Assembly (NCBI GenBank): GCA_937951975.1
Contig: CALGAJ010000030.1
Coordinates: forward strand, 1-6,544
From: an uncultured Desulfotignum sp.
GTDB taxonomy: Bacteria; Desulfobacterota; Desulfobacteria; Desulfobacterales; Desulfobacteraceae
Direction: 5' to 3'
Length of the DNA stretch: 6,544 nt
Below the pieces are notes generated by a model. That model did not search any database, was not told where the DNA came from, and saw only the letters and a program-made list of their open reading frames with translations. The first letter of the stretch is position 1, and each line of letters opens with the position of its first letter. Positions 1-6,544 of the stretch are shown here, in pieces. Position numbers and translations under genes: made by a program.

Positions 1-1101
1 GTATAAAGCGTTGTCCGTATTTTTATACCACTGCTGGAAATCATCACCGGTCTGATATTCAGAAACGCCGATGCTGACAGTCACTTGGTCGATCACTTTA
101 TAATCCGTTTCCATGACGGATTTCCGGATTTTTTCCGCAATGGCGACAGCCGCGCCAATGCCTGAATCGGAAGCAAGGACCATAAACTCTTCTCCGCCCC
201 ACCGGGCACAAGTGTCGGTTTCTCTGATCACGGACCGGATCGTTTCCGCTATTTTAATGAGCACATCGTCTCCGGCATTGTGACCGAATTGATCATTGAT
301 GTGTTTGAAATGATCGATATCCATCAGCAGCAGGTTTGCAGAAACCCCGTAACGCTTGTTTCGATACATTTCCCTGTCGATAACGGTTTTGATGGCCCGT
401 CGATTCAAAAGACCGGTGAGAGGATCGATTTTGGCTATTGTTTTGAGTCGGGTCGTCAATGCTTTGCGTTTTCTTATTTCTCTTTTCATAAAAAAAACAA
501 AGATCAGAATCACGCAGAGAACACTCAACACTGCTCCAAACACAAGCTTTTGAAACAACGCCCTTTCCCGGGTGATAAAAACCACTTCTTGGGGTTCCCA
601 TTTCCTGAGTATTTCAGCATATGTGCCATCCTGTTTAAGTTGGGCGACCGCGCTGTTTATCTGTTTGAGCAACGCCGTGTTTCCCTTTTTTACCGCTATG
701 GCAGAATAACTGACATAAAACGTACACAGTTTTCTGATGCCCTTGAACCTGTTTTTCGCCATAATATAGCTTCCTACCCATTTATCGGCCACCACTGCAT
801 CCGCCTTTCCTTCAAGCACCTGCTTCTGTGCCTGGGACCATTCCATGAATTGAAGTGCCGCGGGCTGGTTCAGCCGTTGGATGACTGCCTGTGCAAGATC
901 GACAGCAATCCCGGTATATTCTCCATGATCCGGATAAATCAGCGGCGGCAGATTTTCATTGCCCAGAAACAACAGTGAATCTGCTGAAAAATTCTTGCCC
1001 TGTGCAAGGCAGGTTTCGCATAAAACCAGGGTGAAAATCAGGCCTGTCAGGATACACCCACAGATTGAGATCTTTCTCGCTGTAAAGGGAACGCGTGCCA
1101 T
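1..1101 (-). CDS. Membrane diguanylate cyclase with shortened SBP_bac_3 sensor (3' end cut by window)
   Basis: Predicted to make c-di-GMP from two GTP at the inner membrane under control of a periplasmic sensor. The frame is open for 367 codons from the ATG at 1101 to the window edge. Residues 1-33 form a signal peptide (cleavage likely after CLA at 31-33). Residues about 44-175 resemble SBP_bac_3 ends: LPPLIY and GIAVDLAQAV, then DAVVADKWVGSY and SYSAIAVKKGN, ending DGTYAEILRKW. A TM helix spans about 187-204. The GGDEF domain starts near 222 with DPLTGLLNRR (226-235) and has MDIDHFKHIND (260-270), active site GGEEF (302-306) and inhibitory I-site RETD (293-296), so an active, product-inhibited enzyme is expected. 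The C-terminus (perhaps 15-30 residues) lies beyond position 1. The sensor is only about 130 residues where SBP_bac_3 is usually near 220; the middle seems missing (see findings). It is divergent from the kinase operon, and a TAGGATG ribosome site precedes the ATG. Confidence 0.93.
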   Translation of the reverse strand, partial: MARVPFTARKISICGCILTGLIFTLVLCETCLAQGKNFSADSLLFLGNENLPPLIYPDHGEYTGIAVDLAQAVIQRLNQPAALQFMEWSQAQKQVLEGKADAVVADKWVGSYIMAKNRFKGIRKLCTFYVSYSAIAVKKGNTALLKQINSAVAQLKQDGTYAEILRKWEPQEVVFITRERALFQKLVFGAVLSVLCVILIFVFFMKREIRKRKALTTRLKTIAKIDPLTGLLNRRAIKTVIDREMYRNKRYGVSANLLLMDIDHFKHINDQFGHNAGDDVLIKIAETIRSVIRETDTCARWGGEEFMVLASDSGIGAAVAIAEKIRKSVMETDYKVIDQVTVSIGVSEYQTGDDFQQWYKNTDNALY

Positions 1102-1105
1102 ATAT

Positions 1106-1112
1106 CATCCTA
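1106..1112 (-). promoter_or_regulatory. Ribosome binding site of the diguanylate cyclase
   Basis: On the minus strand TAGGATG lies upstream of the ATG at 1101, with the AGGA core six bases away. It supports this start, which also places a charged n-region directly before the hydrophobic signal-peptide core. Confidence 0.6.
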
Positions 1113-1145
1113 TTTCATTATTGTTCAAAACAAAGTCAAACCGTT

Positions 1146-1174
1146 ATTTAAAACTGAAACTGCCCCGGAATCAA
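1146..1174 (-). promoter_or_regulatory. Candidate sigma70-type promoter for the diguanylate cyclase
   Basis: Reading the minus strand, TTGATT (1174-1169) and TTAAAT (1151-1146) are separated by 17 bases; each matches the -35 or -10 consensus at four of six positions. Transcription would start near 1139, about 38 bases before the ATG. The match is modest in an AT-rich region, so this is only a candidate. Confidence 0.35.
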
Positions 1175-1269
1175 CAACAATTTCATAATCAAGACCCTTT
1201 TTTGCAACTGGTGAAAGATGGTAACCAAACCTTGCCCCGGTCATGTGATCGACTAAAATATCGTTTTTC

Positions 1270-1298
1270 TTGACAAACCATGAAAGACTCACTTTAAT
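1270..1298 (+). promoter_or_regulatory. Sigma70-type promoter of the kinase operon
   Basis: A perfect -35 box TTGACA (1270-1275), a 17-base spacer and a -10 box TTTAAT (1293-1298, five of six consensus bases) lie just upstream of the sensor kinase. The predicted start of transcription is around 1304-1306, giving a short leader of about 27 bases. The match suggests substantial basal expression from the housekeeping sigma factor; no experimental support is visible in the sequence. Confidence 0.72.
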
Positions 1299-1305
1299 AG
1301 TCAAA

Positions 1306-1317
1306 CTTCAGCTGAAG
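1306..1317. promoter_or_regulatory. Perfect 12-bp palindrome at the operon transcription start
   Basis: CTTCAGCTGAAG is fully self-complementary. It sits at the predicted transcription start and directly before the Shine-Dalgarno sequence. A dimeric repressor bound here would block initiation; in RNA it has no loop and would be a poor hairpin. Its position suggests an operator, but a 12-bp palindrome can occur by chance and the binding protein is unknown. Confidence 0.35.
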
Positions 1318-1324
1318 AAGGGAG
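1318..1324 (+). promoter_or_regulatory. Ribosome binding site of the sensor kinase
   Basis: AAGGGAG lies seven bases before the ATG at 1332. It fixes this start, which opens a complete signal peptide. Confidence 0.75.
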
Positions 1325-1331
1325 TAGTATC

Positions 1332-3455
1332 ATGAACCGGTTCTGCAGCATTTTCAGGAAAAATGTGTTTTTCATATCCATCCTGCTTTTATGGATGACA
1401 TTGATTCCATCTTTTTTCTGTGGTACCGCCCATGCAAGGATCGTGAAAATCGGGATCTATGAAAACGCTCCCAAAGTATTCACCGACGCTTCAGGGAAAC
1501 CGGCTGGAATTTTTGTAGATGTCATTGAATATGTCTCAAAAAAACAAGGGTGGCAGATCCGGTATGTGACCGGCACCTGGGCTGAAGGCCTGGACCGGGT
1601 AACCAGTGGCGAGATCGACCTGATGCCGGATGTGGCCCCGTCTCCTGAGCGCAAAAAACATTATTCCTATCATCAGGTACCGGTGCTGTCCTCCTGGTTT
1701 CAGGTCTATGCTCCCAAGGGCAGCGGCATCAAATCGATTCTGGATCTCAATGGAAAAAAAATCGCCGTGCTGGACCGGTCCATTCAAAAAGAAGCATTTG
1801 AAGAGCTGAAGCAGGGATTCGAGATGAATTCCACGCTCATCACTGTTCCGGATTACACGACCTTGTTTAAAATCACCCGGGACAAAGAAGTGGATGCCGC
1901 CATCACCAACCGTTTTTATGGGCTGCAGTATGCCAAAGACTTCGATCTCGAGGACACGGCAGTGATTTTTCATCCCAGCAACCTGTTCTTTGCCGCCGCT
2001 GTCGGCACCCGCCAGGATCTGCTCAACGCCATCGACACCCATCTGGCCTCCTTGAAAAAAGATCCGGATTCGGTTTACTACCAGTCCCTGAAAACCTGGA
2101 CAGCGGAAAAAGTCAAATTCACACTCCCCCTTTGGATTCAAATGCTGGGTCTTTTGATCATGGTTTTTCTGATCGCGGCTTTGGCGGGAAGCGCCATTCT
2201 CCGGAAACAGGTCACGGTGCGGACCCGGCAGCTGGAAAATGTGAATCATACCTTGCAGACCAGTGAAAAAAAATACCGGGAACTGGTCACCCTGGCCAAC
2301 AGCATTATCTTAAGATGGTCGGTGGATGGACGTATCCTGTTTTTAAACGATTTCGGCCTGCAATTTTTCGGCTACACCGAACCTGAAATCATCGGGAAGC
2401 AGATGACCGACACCATTGTCCCTGAAATGGAATCCACGGGCCGGAACCTGAATAAAATCATCCGGGACATTCCGGACCGGTTTAAAGCCTATGAACAGCA
2501 CATCAATGAAAATATCCGGCGCAATGGAGACCGGGTCTGGATCGACTGGCGAAACCGCCTGATTGTTGATGACAAGGGACTGCCAAAAGAGATTCTGAGC
2601 ATCGGTTCCGACATCACCCCGCTCAAACAGGCGGAACAGAAAATCAATCAACTGAACAGGGATCTGCAGCAGCATGCCCAAAATCTGGAAAAACAGGTGC
2701 AAGACCGCACCGCCGAACTGACCGTGGCCATGGAAAAAGCCCAGGCAGCCGATCATCTCAAATCCGCATTTCTGGCCACCATGAGCCATGAGCTGCGCAC
2801 CCCGCTCAACTCCATCATCGGGTTCACCGGTATCCTGCTTCAGGGACTGGCCGGCCCGTTAAATGAAGAACAGCAGAAACAGCTGGGCATGGTGCAGAAC
2901 AGTTCCCGGCATCTATTGGCCCTGATCAACGATGTCCTGGACATTTCCAAAATCGAGGCCGGGCAGCTGTCGTTGTCTTTTTCCTGTTTTGATCTGCGGG
3001 ATTCCATTGAAAAAACCGTGCACCTGGTGCAGCCCCTGGCTCAGAAAAAAGCCCTTGAACTGCTTGTTGAAATCGATGAAACAGTCAGCGAGGTAACCAC
3101 GGATCAGCGCCGCCTGGAGCAGATCATCATCAATCTGCTCAACAATGCGGTCAAGTTTACGGAACAGGGCCATATCCGGGTGGTATGCCGCCCGGAAAAA
3201 GACCATTATCTGCTGGCTGTGGAAGACACGGGCATCGGGATCCATCCGGATGAGATTTCCGGGCTGTTTCAGCCGTTCCATCAGATCGACACCGGCCTGT
3301 CCCGGAAACGGGAAGGCACCGGGCTGGGACTTTCCATCTGCAAAAAACTGATTCAGATGATGAACGGCCGTATCGATGTCCGGAGCCAAGAGGGCAAGGG
3401 CAGCACTTTTACTCTCTGTCTTCCGAAAAACTGTGAGGTGTCCCATGGGAAATGA
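1332..3455 (+). CDS. Membrane sensor histidine kinase, SBP_bac_3-TM-PAS-HisKA-HATPase
   Basis: A 707-residue inner-membrane kinase expected to sense a small periplasmic solute, autophosphorylate and pass phosphate to receiver domains. Residues 1-35 form a signal peptide (cleavage likely after AHA). Residues 37-258 are a full-length SBP_bac_3 domain, with GIFVDVIEYV (59-68) and SPERKKHYSY (104-113) typical of the fold. One TM helix spans about 264-290. A coiled segment (292-316) leads to a PAS domain (about 316-430), then a helical linker (430-475). HisKA has the H-box SHELRTPLNS with phospho-acceptor His486. The ATPase domain has the N-box NLLNNAVKFT (601-610, Asn605), G1 DTGIGI (632-637), F-box LFQPFHQ (645-651) and G2 GTGLGLS (662-668). 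All catalytic motifs are intact. It has no receiver of its own; its natural partner is probably the next gene, whose start overlaps its stop by 11 bp. The ligand cannot be read from sequence. Confidence 0.95.
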   Translation: MNRFCSIFRKNVFFISILLLWMTLIPSFFCGTAHARIVKIGIYENAPKVFTDASGKPAGIFVDVIEYVSKKQGWQIRYVTGTWAEGLDRVTSGEIDLMPDVAPSPERKKHYSYHQVPVLSSWFQVYAPKGSGIKSILDLNGKKIAVLDRSIQKEAFEELKQGFEMNSTLITVPDYTTLFKITRDKEVDAAITNRFYGLQYAKDFDLEDTAVIFHPSNLFFAAAVGTRQDLLNAIDTHLASLKKDPDSVYYQSLKTWTAEKVKFTLPLWIQMLGLLIMVFLIAALAGSAILRKQVTVRTRQLENVNHTLQTSEKKYRELVTLANSIILRWSVDGRILFLNDFGLQFFGYTEPEIIGKQMTDTIVPEMESTGRNLNKIIRDIPDRFKAYEQHINENIRRNGDRVWIDWRNRLIVDDKGLPKEILSIGSDITPLKQAEQKINQLNRDLQQHAQNLEKQVQDRTAELTVAMEKAQAADHLKSAFLATMSHELRTPLNSIIGFTGILLQGLAGPLNEEQQKQLGMVQNSSRHLLALINDVLDISKIEAGQLSLSFSCFDLRDSIEKTVHLVQPLAQKKALELLVEIDETVSEVTTDQRRLEQIIINLLNNAVKFTEQGHIRVVCRPEKDHYLLAVEDTGIGIHPDEISGLFQPFHQIDTGLSRKREGTGLGLSICKKLIQMMNGRIDVRSQEGKGSTFTLCLPKNCEVSHGK
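3435..3440 (+). promoter_or_regulatory. Ribosome binding site of the receiver gene, inside the kinase
   Basis: GAGGTG lies four bases before the ATG at 3445, within the last codons of the kinase gene. It picks this ATG over the in-frame ATG at 3376, and the resulting protein begins directly at the receiver's first beta strand. The overlap with the kinase stop suggests translational coupling. Confidence 0.55.
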
Positions 3456-3810
3456 ATTATTGATCATTGAAGACAACGCCCAGAATTTCTATATGATGAA
3501 ATTTCTGCTGGAAAAAAACGGATTTTCCATCATCGGCACGGAAAACGGGCGGGACGGCATCAAAGCCGCTCTTGAGCACACACCCCGTGCCATTTTACTG
3601 GACATACAGCTGCCTGAAATGGATGGATATGAAGTGGCCGCTGCATTGAAAACCCACAAGGAAATGGCGGATATTCCCATCATTGCCGTCACTTCCTATG
3701 CCATGGCCGGAGACCGGGAAAACATTCTGGCCGCCGGTGCCACCGGATATATTGAAAAACCCATCAACCCGGAAACCTTTGTGGATGAAATCAGGCAATA
3801 CCTGCCATGA
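3445..3810 (+). CDS. Stand-alone CheY/DivK-like receiver protein
   Basis: A 121-residue single-domain response regulator, the usual length of one receiver. It carries the acidic pair Glu9-Asp10 (in IIEDN), the phospho-acceptor Asp53 (in LLDIQLPEMDGY), Thr83 and Lys105 (in IEKP), so the phosphorylation site is complete. There is no output domain. Such proteins act by binding other proteins or by shuttling phosphate between kinases and phosphotransfer proteins. The ATG at 3445 overlaps the end of the upstream kinase by 11 bp, which makes that kinase the likely donor (inference). The frame is open further upstream (ATG at 3376), but that extension reads through kinase codons in another frame and adds no domain. 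The protein may carry phosphate to the hybrid kinase or to targets encoded elsewhere. Confidence 0.93.
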   Translation: MGNELLIIEDNAQNFYMMKFLLEKNGFSIIGTENGRDGIKAALEHTPRAILLDIQLPEMDGYEVAAALKTHKEMADIPIIAVTSYAMAGDRENILAAGATGYIEKPINPETFVDEIRQYLP

Positions 3811-3813
3811 AGC

Positions 3814-3819
3814 GAGGAA
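3814..3819 (+). promoter_or_regulatory. Ribosome binding site of the hybrid kinase
   Basis: GAGGAA lies ten bases before the ATG at 3830, in the 19-base gap after the receiver stop. It favours 3830 over in-frame ATGs at 3683 and 3785, which lie inside the receiver gene. The spacing is slightly long. Confidence 0.5.
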
Positions 3820-3829
3820 CGTCCAGACC

Positions 3830-6214
<2,385 letters not shown>

Positions 6215-6224
6215 CAGGCAGAAA

Positions 6225-6544
6225 TCAGTTTCTTTTCAAGCCCTGGATTATCACTTTGAATGCCGTATTCAGGGTGGATCTGACAAAATCCTTGTGATTA
6301 TCCAGCTTTTTTTTGGAATCCACCCAGAGCACGATGCCGGCATAGGCCCCCCACAGCACATCTGCCAGGGCCACCGGGTGTTCATCGATGAAAATGCCTT
6401 TTTCAATGCCTTCCCGCACGACATCAATGATGGCGCCATGGGCCCGGGAGGAATTTTCCTTGAGCTGCTGCATCATCTCATCGGAAAGATTGTGAAGGGT
6501 TTCACCCGACTGCAGGTGAAACAGATTGATCAGGATATTGGGAT
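6225..6544 (-). CDS. TetR/AcrR-family regulator, C-terminal part (5' end outside window)
   Basis: The minus-strand frame is open from the window edge to the TGA at 6225-6227, giving the last 105 or so residues. The all-helical stretch, with ADVLWGAYAGIVLWVDSKKK and a final helix ending IIQGLKRN, resembles the C-terminal ligand-binding and dimerisation domain of TetR-type repressors. The segment EGIEKGIFIDEHPVALADVL matches the pattern that commonly precedes the last helices in this family. The N-terminal helix-turn-helix, which would prove the family, lies beyond 6544, and the ATG at 6476 is internal. Similar C-termini are common in regulators near acyl-CoA metabolism genes of sulfate reducers, but this is a weak memory-based hint. 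It is convergent with the kinase operon and so not its transcriptional partner by position. Confidence 0.75.
   Translation of the reverse strand, partial: PNILINLFHLQSGETLHNLSDEMMQQLKENSSRAHGAIIDVVREGIEKGIFIDEHPVALADVLWGAYAGIVLWVDSKKKLDNHKDFVRSTLNTAFKVIIQGLKRN

Noticed and set aside
280..978. Plus-strand open frame of 232 codons
   Set aside because: It lies antisense to the diguanylate cyclase, whose frame carries signal peptide, TM helix and GGEEF motifs. The plus-strand product shows no domain and has no convincing ribosome site.
959..1273. Plus-strand open frame of 104 codons spanning the divergent spacer
   Set aside because: It starts inside the cyclase gene, has no recognisable domain or ribosome site, and ends at the -35 box of the operon promoter. 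It looks like chance.
1536..2249. Long minus-strand open frames opposite the kinases (also 2343-2789, 2913-3476 and 4508-5125)
   Set aside because: These are codon-bias shadows of the plus-strand kinases. Their products are low in recognisable structure and the plus-strand proteins explain the sequence fully.
3376..3444. N-terminal extension of the stand-alone receiver by 23 codons
   Set aside because: It reads kinase C-terminal codons in another frame. The ATG at 3445 has its own GAGGTG site and gives a canonical receiver length.
3683..3829. N-terminal extension of the hybrid kinase by 49 codons
   Set aside because: The extension overlaps the receiver gene in another frame, is proline- and tryptophan-rich without a domain, and the start at 3830 has a ribosome site and begins exactly at the receiver fold.
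6298..6320. T8 tract with short flanking repeats as a terminator for the operon
   Set aside because: The possible stem is only about four base pairs, and the tract simply encodes a lysine run in the TetR-family gene.

Overview
This window is a signal-transduction locus from a Gram-negative bacterium. The protein style (periplasmic solute-binding sensors fused to kinase or cyclase modules, several PAS-kinase proteins side by side, a mid-range base composition) is most like the sulfate-reducing Desulfobacterales (Desulfobacterota). That assignment is an inference from remembered family style; no rRNA or other phylogenetic marker is present.

Layout: (1) 1-1101, minus strand: a membrane diguanylate cyclase, cut by the window edge just before its C-terminus. 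It has a signal peptide, an unusually short SBP_bac_3-like periplasmic region, one transmembrane helix and a GGEEF domain with an I-site. (2) 1102-1331: a 230-bp divergent intergenic region. It holds a very good sigma70-type promoter for the plus-strand genes, a weaker candidate for the minus-strand gene, and a perfect 12-bp palindrome close to the predicted plus-strand transcription start. (3) 1332-6214, plus strand: a tight three-gene operon. It encodes a membrane sensor histidine kinase (SBP_bac_3, TM, PAS, HisKA, HATPase), a 121-residue stand-alone receiver whose start overlaps the kinase stop by 11 bp, and, after 19 bp, a soluble hybrid kinase arranged REC-PAS-PAS-HisKA-HATPase-REC. (4) 6225-6544, minus strand: the C-terminal ligand-binding part of a TetR-family regulator, convergent with the operon and separated from it by 10 bp.

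How it may work together (inference): the first kinase senses a small periplasmic solute and autophosphorylates on His486. Phosphate can pass to the free receiver (Asp53) or to the receivers of the hybrid kinase (Asp51, Asp725), which adds cytoplasmic input through two PAS domains. No Hpt domain and no DNA-binding or enzymatic output domain is encoded in the operon, so the final output lies elsewhere or acts by protein-protein contact. The divergent cyclase has the same type of extracytoplasmic sensor, which suggests, without proving it, a shared stimulus and a c-di-GMP branch.

The most unusual feature is the cyclase's sensor. It looks like a normal SBP_bac_3 domain from which the middle (about 90 residues, including the lobe-2 core) was lost in frame at a short repeated Gly-x-x-Asp-Ala motif. 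All large genes in the window are accounted for, and I saw no tRNA, rRNA, CRISPR, insertion sequence or phage feature.
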